64,000 bases of DNA from Eretmocerus hayati (GCA_029851415.1 CM056741.1:147548522-147612521), one strand, 5' to 3'. Numbered from the stretch's first letter, positions 34,984-46,974 are shown. Notes: a model not told the origin generated them from the sequence alone. Program-made: numbers and translations.

Positions 34984-35259
34984 TCAACGTATAAATACAT
35001 ATGAACGAAATCGGAAATACATATAAAAAACTCAAAAATACGTCAAAAATACGTAAACGATACTCAAACACGTGTTCTATACATCGCGGAAAAATTTAGG
35101 GACATTTGACCTGGTCTAGGGACTTTTCGTGCCGTCAAGTTGGCAACACTGATTCGATTTTATGTTGGCAACCCTGATATAGGGATTCCGCGGGGGAATA
35201 GGCACCTTGTGTCTCTTAAAATAATAATTTCTAAGACGGTCTCGCCATGAATTGAGTCA

Positions 35260-36185
35260 CCTAAACTATGATTTTTCTGCATGATCTATCGATTGGTTAA
35301 TACCGAAATTTTATTCAACCTTTACAGATCTCAATTTTTCGAAACAATGAACATTTTCACCAAAAATTTCATTTTAACCCTTTTTTAACCCATTGCATCG
35401 AAATTCCGTCTCAACCAAACGATAGATATCATCCAGAAAACCTCAGACTAGATGGCCTAAATCTCTCTCAAATGCTTCCTCAGAAGTGTAACTCAAAAGA
35501 TAGTAGAACATTTTTGTTAATAATCATTCTTTCCCCGTATCTCCCTGTTTATGACTCATTTATGTCAATCTTGATGACCTAAAGACTTACTCATACGCTA
35601 TTCTGAATCGATTGGTTGATTCCAAATTTTCTTAAAATCCGTAAAACATTATTCAAATTATGTTTTTTTTCGGGAAATGAAAATTTACACCAAAAACTCC
35701 ATTTTAATGATTTTCCAACACACTGCATAGCAGTTCTGTCTCAACCAAACGATAGATAATGTTCAAAAAGTTTGAGTCAAGATGGCTTAAATCTCTCTCA
35801 AAAGCTTCCTCGAAAGAATGACTCAGAAAGTGGTAGAACATTATCATTTATATTCCTTCCTCCCTGGTATCATCCTTCGCGACTGATTAATCTCAATCGT
35901 AATGAATTAAGGACTTACTTATGCACCATTTTGAATCAATAGTTGATACCAAATTTTCTTTAAATCCGTAAAACATTATCCAAATGGAGTTTTTTTCAGG
36001 AAAAGAACATTTTCACCAAGAAATCCAGTTCAATCATCTTCAAACCGACTGTATCGAAATTTTGTCTCAACCAAACAATGAATATTGTTGGAAAAACCTG
36101 CTTTCAGATGGCCCAAATATTTCTGAAATACTTCCCCAGAAGAATAACTCAAAATATAGGATATTTCCTTATTCGTTATGATTAT
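35260..36185 (+). repeat. ~325-bp tandem repeat, three monomers
   Basis: Landmarks such as CGATTGGTTAATACC (35288), CGATTGGTTGATTCC (35608) and CAATAGTTGATACC (35937) recur 320-330 bp apart. So do TCTCAACCAAACGATAGAT, GATGGC(C/T)TAAATCTCTCTC and TTTTCACCAAAAATTCCA-like words. The same family runs on the opposite strand at 55640-56330 and 58260-58510. No coding potential was seen. Confidence 0.85.
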
Positions 36186-36499
36186 TATCATGTAAAGTCG
36201 TGAGAAAGCATTCTGCTAATTACCTTAAGCAGCGTATTTCTGATTTTCTTGCTCATGCCGACGATGAAGAAATAGTATTCGACACTCGGGCGGGGTGGTT
36301 TCCGCCTTTGTATCGAAATGTAATATTCTGGTTTCGTTACATATGCTCTAAAAATACTAGGTACCCTTACTGAAGTCCACTTCGACTAAAGTCCCAAGGG
36401 GAAATAGCTAATATTCCATACTGTAGATACTTGGTTTATAACTGTACGTACTTGCTCGTACCTGTCAATACTCGCAATAGTAATTCCTGCTACCTACAC

Positions 36500-36770
36500 A
36501 GTACGGAATGGGTATGTGATGGATTTTGGAGAGGCGCTCCAAATGCACGCAACAGTAGTTGCCAGTATGTGATGGGTACTAAACAAGTACGTGACGGATT
36601 CTGGAGCCCTTGCTCAGCGAGCCGCATGGCAGTAAATTCGTGTATGTGCCAAGTACGGATCGAGTACGTGACGGACTCTAAGAGCGGGTCAGGGGGTACC
36701 ATGAGGCAGTAGTTGCCAGCACGTAATAGGAACGGGACAAGTATGTGACGGACTCCGTGAGCGCAGCTGG
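36500..36770 (+). repeat. ~75-bp minisatellite, four units
   Basis: GTAYGTGAYGGAYTCTGGAG-like words recur at about 36514, 36587, 36663 and 36740. CAGTAGTTGCCAGTA and a GAGCG half lie between them. A 93-aa plus-strand ORF (36431-36712) and the end of a minus-strand ORF cross it. Both are likely by-products of the repeat. Confidence 0.75.
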
Positions 36771-36785
36771 TCCGATTCAACCTAC

Positions 36786-36993
36786 CTTGAATGACGGTGT
36801 CTCCTGCTACGTAATCATCACGCAGAGAATTAACTAATTTATTAATTAACTGACTAATTAATGAATTAGCCTGCTCGGATCTCACACGAGCCTCACCGCG
36901 ATGCTCTACACTAACGAAGGTCAAAAGAATGAAGAAACACAGCGCACGGAAATGAAATTTTGACCCCTTCTTCGATAATAATTTTTTTGGCAA
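36786..36993 (-). CDS. First exon of a probable secreted protein
   Basis: The minus-strand frame starts MPKKLLSKKGSKFHFRALCF and continues FILLTFVSVEHRGEARVRSE. This is a basic start, a hydrophobic core and a small-residue cleavage region typical of a signal peptide. It then reads QANSLISQLINKLVNSLRDD and YVAGDTVIQG, an amphipathic helical stretch. A good 5' splice site (CAAG/GTAGG) ends the exon at 36786. The open frame beyond it runs into the 75-bp minisatellite and is best treated as intron read-through. The remaining exons, to the left on the minus strand, were not found. The protein family is unrecognised. This is one of the few candidates for host coding sequence in the window. Confidence 0.5.
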
Positions 36994-37239
36994 ATCTGGA
37001 TCGCCAAACTAATGAATGCGCCAATAATACGTCGAGAGTGACCCTGTGGGGAAGTATTCGAGTGAAATTTCACTTGGATCGAGTTGTTTTTTCACTCGAT
37101 CCTCGAGTTGCTTACAATTTTCAGTATAAAAAACTAAATATTTATATATTGTGGAACGATATTGAGACTAAAATGCTAAATGAAAACAATGGAACTGCAT
37201 AAAAAATGAAAAAAACACTTTCAACAAAGTTTAGTATGA

Positions 37240-37345
37240 ATTCATGATTGGTTGTCGCTAGGATTTAAACCTGGTTCCCTTGCTTTATCTTCTCTGCTCG
37301 TTATTTATTACGCCAACCATCCAACCAACTGAGCCATCGGGGATA
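37240..37345 (-). mobile_element. tRNA-derived SINE head
   Basis: On the minus strand an A box (TGGCTCAGTTGG, 37325-37336) is followed 54 bases on by a B box (GGTTTAAATCC, 37261-37271). This is the internal RNA polymerase III promoter of a tRNA-related sequence. The tRNA fold is not intact and an unrelated body continues to lower coordinates, so a SINE is more likely than a tRNA gene. Confidence 0.6.
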
Positions 37346-37699
37346 TTGACGAGAGAGACTGAGAAAACAGTGATGAGGGTTGTTATGACAACCAATCGTA
37401 AATTTGTCGACAAAAGTGGTTTACTGTAAGTCTGAGTATGGCTATTTCCCACTGCTCTACGTAAAATAGCCTGATTCACTGTTTTTCGTGTAATATGGCT
37501 ATAGAAACCCGTACGAAATCCAAATCTCATGATTACAATGAATGATTCGATACGAATAATTGCTATCTACGAATTGAACCTCAATGTTTGGGATGAAACG
37601 CACGGTAGAATTGAAGCACAAGTCCTGTTTGCATCAAATTGCACATCTTAATTCGTATCAAGAACGTGATAGTAAGAGTGTCAAGATAATGATGTTGAC

Positions 37700-38925
37700 T
37701 TAGGAGTAATTTCACGAGAAAACGATATATAGTCGACAGTTGGATCTGAGATTTCTTTCTAAGTGAACTTTTTCGATTTTATAGGTTGAAAAATGAACTT
37801 CCTCCGCCATAAAAGAAATTACAAAATTTTTTTTCGGACCCTGGTACACAAATCAAAATCATGTTTTCAACTTTTTTTTGCAAAATTTCCGTAACTTTTT
37901 CACACTCAACTCGTTATAGCTCAAAAATCACCGCAGATAGAGGGACGCGGTTCGGCGCATCTGAAAGGTGAGCAAAAAACCTATCGAAAACCTTTTTGGA
38001 GTTCTGGTTCTCATAGAACCTCGATTATATATAGATGATTTCGTGAAAATCATCTTCCATTTTTTTTCTCAAGAAGCTATTTTTTTAGAGGATTTAAAAG
38101 TACATTCTTTCATGTAAAAAGTTGTGTTCTCCACGGATAAATTATTTTCACTCTGCATTTTTGGGTTTTGAGCTATTTTCTGGGCATTTTCTCGATTCCA
38201 ATGACAGAAAACCTCATTTTCTGCGCATGCGCGAGATTTTAGAATTCCAAAACCAATTTTTGTGAGAAGCTGAGAAAATTTCCTTTGGAATGACCCCATG
38301 TTAAGTTCAGTTTCATCAACTAGAAGCGGAGTTACAGAGCCCGAATGATGAAGAACGATTCGAGCGAAAACATGAAGGCTTCCAGGCAATGACTGAAGCG
38401 AACATGGGGCCTTACACCAAGCTACTTTTTGTAGTGGCTGTCAAAAGTCACTGTAACTTTGGTTCAAATCAACGGATTCAAGCTCACCAAGAAGTCATTT
38501 TGAAGAAAATTTTCTCAGCTTCTCAAAAAAATTAGTTCTGGAATTGTAAAATCTCGCGCATTCCCAGAAAATTGAGGTTTTCTGTCATTGGAATCGAAAA
38601 AATGCCCAGAAAATAGCTTGAAATCCAAAAATGCTGATTGAAAATATTTTATTCGTGGAGAACACAACTTTTTACATGAAAATATGTACTTTCAAATCTT
38701 CCAGAGAAATAGCTTTTTGAGAAAAAAAATAAAAGATGATTTTCACGGAATCATCCATATATAATCAAGGTTCTATGGGAACCAGAACTCCGAAGTGGTT
38801 TTTGATAGGCTTTTTACTCGCCTTTTAGATGCGCCAAACCGCGGACTTCTATTTGCCGTAATTTTTAAGCTGTAACGATTTGTCTGTGGAAAAGTTACGG
38901 AAATTTTGCTAAAAATATATACGTT
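37700..38925. mobile_element. Foldback element of family F37, ~1.2 kb
   Basis: The left arm (37700-38290) and right arm (about 38495-38925) are reverse complements. Words such as GATGATTTTCACGGAATCATC, TGCGCGAGATTTTA and AGAAAACCTCATTTTC (with their complements) appear on both sides of a ~200 bp centre. The right arm is truncated at about 38925 relative to the left. A third, single-arm copy lies at 16390-16772 inside the giant foldback. The 106-aa minus-strand ORF at 38069-38389 lies within the arm and is not considered a gene. Confidence 0.8.
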
Positions 38926-39306
38926 ATTATATACACTGCAATCGCATGAAGTGGTTTTACACTGGAACATTGGTGCGTATCGGCGTAGCGAGTTGGAAGC
39001 AATGTGTGATAAGATAGATCTTCAGAAAATCTACCGATATTGTAGTGATTCTGACAGATTTTAAGTCATGGCTGTCAACTTGATCTCACACATTGGCATC
39101 AAGTCTAAAGTTGAATGTGTAATATGCCTAGTGAGACCACCAGTGCTTGTGGAAAATGAGTGATATTCAGAATCAAATAGGTATTCACTCTGATAGGATA
39201 GATGGATTTAAATCACATGTACAAGCCCTTGCCCCATCGAGCAGTGTCAAGCCAAATCAAATTCCTCTATAGAATACATCAACCTATGAGACGTGATCGA
39301 GAAACA

Positions 39307-39592
39307 TGTTCCCGAAGGGTCAGGGTTCAAGAAGCAAATACTAATTGTATAAAAGTATTGAGTTTAATGAAGAAACACTTTGCACCCGCAGACACTCTTT
39401 ATCATAAATAATATACAGCGATACGAAAAACAGGTATAACTAGAGACGATGTAAGCTGTACGGCTGTAGCAGCTGGACTGAGCGCCGCGAGTTGGGAGAG
39501 CCACGAGTGGCGTCTCGCGTCGGCGCGTGAGCAAGACATAGCGAGATAGAGATAGGTAGTGGGGAGCTTCGTTCATACTCCAAACTCCAACA
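39307..39592 (-). repeat. Copia-type 3' LTR (286 bp), minus strand
   Basis: On the minus strand the LTR begins TGTTGGAGTTTGGAG and ends CTTCGGGAACA (TG...CA with TGTT/AACA ends). It is directly preceded by the purine-rich CTTCGGGAGGAAG, a typical polypurine tract. Its position downstream of the copia pol fragment makes it the 3' LTR. A 5' LTR was not found. Confidence 0.8.
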
Positions 39593-40042
39593 CTTCCTCC
39601 CGAAGCTTCACAACTTGAACTTTTTCATCTTCATGTATACACACCTTAGAAAAACACCCGTAAAGATACTGATTGCTCTGTTCAATTGAATCATCTCAAA
39701 TCAAAGTACGAATAAAATATCAGACGTAAAGATTTGACTCCACATCTTATCAGACGTAGAGAAGTATCAAGTTCACAATGTTTTCCAACATTGGAGCATC
39801 GAAATCAGAACTTAAGATAAATGAATCAAAGAATAAACTATCAAAGTCTCAAAATATGAAAATGTCAAGATGTCATACTTTGTCTATGTGTTACATCCAC
39901 ATCTTGAACTTGATGTTTCGTCAGTTTGATGTGTTTGGCTGGTGCAGGAGCAGTACAAACATCTGATTATTCAGTAGGCTTGCCTGTAACAGAAGAGTAA
40001 TGTATAAGAGATTCAAGTATATACTTTAATTATTTACTTCCT

Positions 40043-40975
40043 TTAAACATCCTTATTCAGGATGACATTTGTGAGTCGATTATCTACCGGAAATGAGGGA
40101 GGGTTGGTGAAGATGTCTGCAATTGAATTTTCAGATCTTACCCATTTGATCGCAACGAAATTTTCTTCAACTAGAGATTTCACATAGTCTTGACGTACAC
40201 CCACCATATGTCTCAATTTGTTACCTTCTTCAATTTTGTACAAGCAAAAGCTGCTTCATCATCACACAATAGAACTACTGGAAGGAATTTTCTATCCATT
40301 GTTATGTCCAATGAATTCTCTAAACATATTGCAGCCTGAACTGCCTCACTCATAGCAACGAATTCCGCTTCACAGGTCGAAAGTGCAACATATGATTGTT
40401 TATGCGTTTTCCAAGCCACATGGTCATTGATATTTTGATACCAAATCCGCAGATTGTGAGTGGGTTCTTACAGTCCGCGTAGCTTGCATCAGAACAAGCC
40501 TGTAGGTCATTAATAGCACTCGTATATCTCAGACCTAAGCTTCGTGTTTTTTTCAGATAGCCTAGCACCCGTGCTACTATGTCACAATCTTCAGACGTTG
40601 AATTGGTCTGGTGTCTACTCAACACATTTACTGCGTAACAAAAGTCAGGTCTTGTTGTATTTGCCAAGTAATGCAAGGACCCAACCACTTCACTGGATGG
40701 GGTTGTTGGGTTTTGCAGCATCTCATTTGTTTCAGCTTCATCGAGCTTTTCCTCCCGAGCCTTTCTCTTCTCATTCGTTACCTGAGTTGTCTCCGTAGGA
40801 GTTCTCTTACCATAAAGAGTATCTGATCCAAGTCACAATAATTTTATCTTCATGAAAAATCTGACTCGAAGTTATCACACCCGCTTGTCTATCTCGGGTC
40901 ACACCCAAGCCTAGAAATTCTCTAGGTTCACACATATCAGTCAATTTGGATTTGTTGTCCAATTTAGACTTTGGT
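40043..40975 (-). pseudogene. Ty1/copia polyprotein fragment (RT end and RNase H)
   Basis: Read on the minus strand in three frames. Reverse transcriptase tail: CEPREFLGLGVTRDRQAG. Connection region: EVVGSLHYLANTTRPDFCYA and VNVLSRHQTNS. RNase H: ACSDASYADC, LSTCEAEFVAMSEAV (catalytic Glu) and LLCDDEAAF (Asp). The final segment AIKWVRSENSIADIFTNP is the usual copia C-terminus (ADI.TK). At least two frameshifts break it and everything upstream of the late RT is missing, so it is a 5'-truncated dead element. With the LTR at 39307 it forms one remnant, 39307-40975. Confidence 0.88.
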
Positions 40976-40979
40976 CGGA

Positions 40980-41230
40980 ATTATGTCACTAATCAACATG
41001 AAAATTATTTCAACGACTACGAGAGTCCTCGTCAAAATTATTACAGGGGTAATAGTGGAAAAATGTGGAAGGACCATTACAGAATGCTAATAATAACTTA
41101 CATGACGATTAGGCCACCCGAAGATATACAAAAAATTACAGACATCAGAGTAACAATTATAGCCCAAGTTACGATAATAGGGGAGAAAATGACCGAAACC
41201 TGTGACATAGCAATGGGGCGAACTCTTTAA
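40980..41230 (+). pseudogene. Possible retroelement gag fragment
   Basis: The translation is rich in Asn, Tyr, Arg and Ser. It reads NQHENYFNDYESPRQNYYRG and, after a frameshift, YTKNYRHQSNNYSPSYDNRG. Such low-complexity basic sequence is common in Gag proteins before the zinc knuckle. No CCHC motif is visible, so the assignment is weak. It abuts the copia remnant but lies on the opposite strand. Confidence 0.35.
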
Positions 41231-41344
41231 ATCACAATGAGGGATATCATCATTTCACGAAGAATCCCGTGCGGGTAATTTGCTAGTACCTCACGAACAG
41301 CATCATGAGAAGCTTATTGATTCCCCAAATACAGAGAATACTCA

Positions 41345-43025
41345 TTCAAGTGGTTAGAACTTAGTTGAGTAGTAGAATTTGTATATGACGAGGCCCTCGC
41401 GAAAAATGGCCCAAGTGGTTTAGAACTACATTGTTACAATCATAGAGATATTGAGAGAATAGAAAACGCATAATTTTTTCCAATAATAGTGTAATTGAAA
41501 CACACGCGACTTTGGAATTTTGTCATGGTTAGAACCCATATGAGGAAATCTACCAAACCTTTAACTTTTCGACCATCCGAGAAAGAGAATTTTTCTCCTC
41601 CCCGTCGCTTTTAAAACCAATTCCATAGTGTTTTGGTACCTCTAAAATGTGAAAAAAACGTTGTGCCCATCATTTTTGGAAGATGTTAATCCTCTGAGAA
41701 CAATGAGATGGAATTAGTCTATTAGTCCATCAGTTTTCGTCACTTTTAAAGGCTTCTCACATAGATGGATCGTGAATAGTGCAGTGTGATGGTTGATGAA
41801 GATGTTGTTGCACTCTTTTGATCGAACTCCATTCCTAGAATCGAGTCTCTTTCTATTGTACTCGTCGACTACGCGTTCACAGAGTTGTCGGAGGTATATG
41901 CAATTTTTGCTTCCCCACTTGAATTATGATAAGATTGCAGTGTGAAAATGGTGTAAGAACTATATACAAAGTCGACAGCTGTAACTAAGATCTGTTGAGT
42001 TCATCTTTTTCGACCGGAAAAATTAGCTTTCGAAGGCTGAACAAGTTTTCCAAGCTCCTCCCTCGAATAACAATCGTTATAGTCACCTCATTGAAGTGTA
42101 TGGTAGTTCATCATACATCGAAGTAAAATGACAATAGGATTTGGGAGCGACATATCCTCATTATTCGATCAACAAAGGTTTATGTCCTTTATTAAAGCGG
42201 TGGACGCAACAAATTTTACAAGTTCAACGTCACAGATCTTCGGCCAAAATAATGTGTCAATGTCAAATGAAGAAGCATTCCGATTGTCTGTTTTTACTCT
42301 TCCCACCACCCGATTCATCCTAGCTCGAATGGTATTTTTTTACATATGAAAAAGTCGAGGAAGTGAGTATTTTCCAAAATGTGAGTTACACTTTTTATGG
42401 CAGCCCTGTGTTGACCACGGACCTGAATCGCTATTATAACAAATCTCTTATGATTATATTAAGTTTGAAGAGTCAGATGGAATTCTTTCAGATTTTTTGG
42501 ACAGTGTTGTTTTCCCTAGAGGCCGAAGAGTTTCGGAAGACGCGCCAGTTACACTGAAATAGTACGAAATTCGACGATTTTTCAATTTGTATCAAGAGCA
42601 CTACACACGTGTAACAAAAAATCGATAGAGTACCATCCTAGAAACTATAGAAACCATCTGAAAAACATTTTTCTAGGGCGTGAAAGTCCCGATCTCATCA
42701 AAATACTGTATGGTACACTAAATGTTAAAGGTTCTGTAGATTTCCTCATATACATTATTCAATCAATCAATCCAGTTGGCTTGATATTGACGTTTTAGAT
42801 GTGGTTAGAATCCACGCATCTCTTTGTATTTCCTAAGGTGGTTGAAGTCCACATTACCAGAGTGTAACATGGTTAGAACCCACGCTCTCTTCTTTTCAAA
42901 TATTAAAGTGGTTGAAGCCCACTGAACCAGATAGTAATGTGGTTAGAACCCACGCATTCTCCTTCTCAAATGGTAAATTGGTTGGAGCCCACTGAACCAG
43001 ATAGCAATGGGGTAAGACCCACCTT
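41345..43025 (+). repeat. Short hairpin motif array (GTGGTTAGAACCCAC)
   Basis: Dispersed single copies at about 41350, 41413 and 41524 precede a cluster at 42800-43023. In the cluster GTGGTTAGAACCCAC alternates with GTGGTTGAAGCCCAC about every 34-36 bp (about 42800, 42836, 42869, 42905, 42938, 42974, 43006). Each copy is a small GTGG...CCAC stem. The flanks contain no supported gene; the 73-aa ORF at 42128-42349 is unidentified. Confidence 0.7.
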
Positions 43026-43850
43026 TTTTTCTACTTCGACTCGAAAAAAATGACGAGCATACGCATTGATGTGGTTGCTCCAAATAGCAGCGCGAGTTGA
43101 CTCGAAGAATCAAACGATTCATGCTTATCCGTCGGTACTGGTTGCGCTTGCTTGACGGACCTCGTACTTGTTCTTTCTCTTAATCATGAAATGTGAGAAT
43201 TAGTACCTTGCCCTAGTTCCACTTGACCTGCGGCTCCTTTTCACAATTTTTAACGCGTATTGAATAATATGAGCATGATACTGCAGACGATTCTGGCTCT
43301 GTTCTCCCAAAAAGTCGTTTCTTGATGGCACAGATTCATTTCGGCAAATTCGGTTTCGTCGAAGGAAAAGCAAATGAATACAAGAGGTTATCCTGACTCT
43401 AAGTTATTCGCAATTTTTTCAGTTATAGGCTTCCAGAGTGATCACTTCCTTCCACGACATGATACTCAAATATCTTTAGCGCTGCCAATGGACTCAGCGC
43501 ATGAACCCTCCCCGATTTTCACTCTTCATTCACACTGTCGTACTGTAAACATAATGATAAGCTTCCAAAGCATGACAACCGGAATTAAAAGGAGAAGGAA
43601 TACATGATGACCACAGTAAGTGAAGGTTGATATGAGAACTAAATTACTTGCGAGTAAGCCGAGCGAAGAAATCGGTCGAAAGTTTTTCATCATATGTGAA
43701 CTATGATATATTTCAGTCACAGAAGCAGATTTGAGAAGAATCGGAAAGGAACAGTTGAAAGCTGAGGGAAATGTATGGAAAAATTGAGAGATACAAAGCA
43801 AAATGAGTAGATATCGAGTTCGGGATATTAATTTTTCGAAAGTAGAGGTA
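43026..43850. other. Spacer without recognised feature
   Basis: Short ORFs on both strands without domains. No repeat recognised. Confidence 0.4.
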
Positions 43851-44689
43851 CAGGCGTCCCTTGGTAACCACGATTTCGGTTAACGCGGTTTTGCTCAACC
43901 GCGATTTTGGAAAATGCACTCTTATTTTGGTAACCGCGGTTTGGATCTCGTTAACCGCGGTTTTTTCCGTGACATCTTTATGCTTTTCTAAATAGTTCAG
44001 AACATCAATAGACTCGTGCTACTTCTTGGTCCCTCTTTGGTCACCATATTACCAAATACCAATTCGCAGGAGAATAATACCAAAAATTTGAAAACATTGT
44101 CGATGAAAGAATCAATGTTCTGCACTGCTTATGATCTTTTGTTTAGATCCCACAACCAAAAATACCAAAACTCTTGTTAACATGCATTGATTGTCAATAA
44201 CAAGATTTGAGAGTGAAAGTACAAAAGTGTCGGAGAAGAGAGGACAAATGTCGCTAGCCAAAGAAACCCCTACTGAGGGACCAAGAAAATTGACGACATT
44301 GGAAGGAGAACTCAAAATTTCTGATCAACTTGAACCAGACGCGAGAGTGCAGAAGTGGTACGCAGATACCGAGTCCATCAATCAACAAGTAGAAATATTC
44401 GTGGCAGTGGGGAACAATCAAAGTGAGCTGATTTCCATGGGAGGAAATGATTTTGTTGTGTTGTACAGTAGCTTTTCCATAGCGTTGAGATCAAGAAAAT
44501 GGGGCTTCAAAAATTGCAATGAGGTGAAATTTGAATTCTTGACTGTGAGTACCCCATTTCAGACAGAAATCCGTGGATGTTGGAACCGATCCCCCCATCT
44601 TCCATAAGTCCCATGCTTTGGTGACCGCGGTTTTGGTGAGCGCGATACCTTTCCGGAACGTATCCCCCGCGGTTACCGAGGGACACCTG
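43851..44689. mobile_element. Tigger/pogo-like MITE, 839 bp
   Basis: Terminal inverted repeats CAGGCGTCCCTTGGTAACC and GGTTACCGAGGGACACCTG are flanked by TA on each side (43849-43850 and 44690-44691), as for Tc1/mariner-pogo elements. The CAGG(T/C)GTCCCTCGGTAACCG type of terminus is characteristic of Tigger relatives. The motif GGTAACCGCGGTTT recurs in both subterminal regions. The internal 138-aa ORF (44191-44607) does not match the DDE transposase or the CENP-B-type DNA-binding domain as far as can be judged, so the element is non-autonomous. Confidence 0.85.
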
Positions 44690-44691
44690 TA

Positions 44692-45269
44692 GTTCCATTC
44701 TATCCCACCCCATTCCATTTCACCCTATCTGAAAGAACACGATGGGAAACTTGGATTTCCTTAATCATTGAACCGGATTCACCAATTCCAAATGGAATTT
44801 GAGTCGTTTCGACTGATTTCGCGATTTCAACCCCTTCTCAACTCCCACCCTCTCACTTCGAAAATCCGAAAAGTTCAGATAGTTGAATCAGACCGTGAGA
44901 GTAATATCCCCACAGTGGAGTTTCCACTGTCGGAGACTTTTCACGAGAAACTACCCCTAGCCCACCACTTTGACTCACCCAAACCAACCCCAATTAACGT
45001 AGAACTCACCCTCGGGTTATCCGGCGTTTAAATCCGATGAGCAGTGTTGCCTGAAAAAAGAGTCCCAAAATGCCCCGAAATGTTCCCTAATACTCCATCA
45101 GTAGTACTCTCTGCGTATATAGACCGAAGATAACAAGTATCTCTCGAAAATCGAAAAACTCCGAACCCCAAGACGTTCAAATCATCTCCATCCAGAATCC
45201 GAATCCTCTATCACTAAAACAAAGGAGAAGAATGAATCAAGATGCAAGCTCGTAGTTCCGCACGCACAC
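44692..45269. other. Spacer with one unidentified ORF
   Basis: An 87-aa plus-strand ORF (44768-45031; reads FRLISRFQPLLNSHPLTSKI) has no recognised domain or splice context. Nothing else is supported. Confidence 0.35.
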
Positions 45270-45715
45270 TACCAGCTTATCCGTGAGCTTGCGAATCGAT
45301 CTTCAGTCATGAGGTATACAATGCATCTACTCTATATAGATCTTTCAATGCGAATCTTGCGCGCACACTACTATACTATCGGTGAGCTTGCGAATCGATC
45401 TCCAGCCACATCACATCTGCAGCCAACGTGGGAATATATAGATTCGCACCCACACTGCAGCTCTATCTGCGAGGCTGCGAATCGATCTCCAGCCACAGCG
45501 CAGCTACATTCAACGAGCATGATCCATCAATGCACATCCGCACGAACACTAACAACCTGTCGGTGAGACTGCAAATCGATCTCCTTCGCCACGCATACAG
45601 TACGCGTTCGTATTCGCCACGCATCGGAGTCTCCATTGAGAACCAATGCAGTTTGACACTCACACTTTTGTACTGTCCGTGAGACTACGAATCGATCTCC
45701 ACTTGTACTCAAAGT
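45270..45715 (+). repeat. ~85-120 bp tandem repeat, five units
   Basis: GTGAGCTTGCGAATCGATCT or a close variant occurs at about 45282, 45384, 45469, 45561 and 45680. Each is preceded by a GCACNCACACTA-like word. ORFs of 60-85 aa on both strands are by-products. Confidence 0.8.
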
Positions 45716-46974
45716 GCATACAATTTATATGCGTATATAAGGGGATAGTAGGACGGACACTTATAGCTTAATGACCGTGCTTGAGTGGATCAACAGCGTG
45801 TCATTCACTTGTTATATCCTGATATGCGACTCTTGAGCTTAGTCATACTCCTCAAAATCCCTTTTACTCTATGAATTGATCAAATAATGCATGAATCCTT
45901 TTGTGAACGTCAATCGGTGTGAAGTCAGTGAGATTTGCCTATCAAATGGCTGATTTTTGTTTTCTTTGCCTCGAGCAAAACTAAATAATCATAGCTATTG
46001 GGTGGAATTGACTTCAATTTAGCTTGAAAATTTCGCAAAGAAGTAACCTACGTGACAAATAATTGTGCATATTGAGTTTTACGATAATGGTGGAGTTGTT
46101 AACGAAACCTGAGTTGCGTCCGATTCGGTAGTGGTATGGGCAAAAATGGGTATCACGGTTCAATATCTTCACTCCAAGCATTTGGTATGAGTTTGAATGT
46201 GATGGCTATTCACCTACTAGTCCCTCTGAAATACTCTGAAAAAACCTTAATAGCCTTCCAAATGGGTTCACCTTGCAATATAGTCGGATCGAAGAGAGAA
46301 AAACGCAGTTTCCGTCCTTTGGGTCGACTAGTGAAAAATGGATGATTTTATCCTGTCAGATTGAATATTATAAGAAATCACCTCGTAAATGCTTCAAAAG
46401 GTAGATGATCTACGTATCGAATTTTTCAAACACTTTCACCAGTCGAAAATGAGAAAATGAAATAACTACCGGTGGTAATGGTGGAAAATTGCAGTTACTT
46501 GCACAAAAAATCAGAAGGTGCGCGAACGTCGATTACTCAAAATCTCAAGATCGGATTGAAGCTTACAATAGCTTTTTTTAAAGCTGAGACATTCTCATCT
46601 GGCATTCTGATGGAAAAAAGACGCCCTGAGAACGTCCCTTTGAAGATATGGCGAATTTTGTGGAGTCCGAAATTACGTCCTTTTGTTCGCCAAAAACACG
46701 TACTACTTTCACTCTTTTGCCGTCTTTTGGACATGCAAAAAGAACGTCTCAGGGACGTTCCGAAGGACATCTAAAAGACTTCCGAAGGTCATCCTGTGGA
46801 CATGATTTGGAAATCTAAAATACTGTTTATAGAACCCATGGAAAAAAGTAAAAAAAGAACTTTTCGCGCGATGAGCGGACTTTTTTCAACTTTTGAAACT
46901 TTATCAATTATGAAAGTTGATTAGAGTCATTTAATTCAAATGGTATGCTGGAAAAATTTATTACTGTGGTTACT
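45716..46974. other. Spacer; cluster of GGACGTTC-type words at 46620-46800
   Basis: No gene is supported. The segment 46620-46800 contains repeated and inverted GAACGTC/GACGTTC and GGACAT words (for example CGTCTCAGGGACGTTCCGAA). A similar word composition occurs at 59100-59460, suggesting two diverged copies of an unknown repeat. Confidence 0.4.

Larger units (their letters stand above)
32423..35226 (+). repeat. Right copy of the 2.8 kb direct duplication
   Basis: This is the counterpart of 1-2798. Unit one covers about 32423-33445 and unit two about 33446-35226. A shorter, more diverged relative of the end of a unit precedes it at about 32190-32420, so at least three tandem monomers stood here. 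The duplicates bracket the 23 kb foldback transposon: the left copy ends 6.2 kb before it and the right copy starts 0.45 kb after it. A recent segmental duplication, with later gene conversion to explain the uneven identity, is the simplest reading. An assembly duplication cannot be excluded. Confidence 0.9.

Noticed and set aside
36490..36785. Downstream part of the 167-aa minus ORF as coding
   Set aside because: It follows a good splice donor and runs through a 75-bp minisatellite.
38069..38389. 106-aa minus ORF
   Set aside because: Lies inside a foldback arm that recurs elsewhere without keeping the frame.
44191..44607. 138-aa ORF as a Tigger transposase
   Set aside because: No DDE or helix-turn-helix signature could be recognised, and the element is far shorter than autonomous ones.
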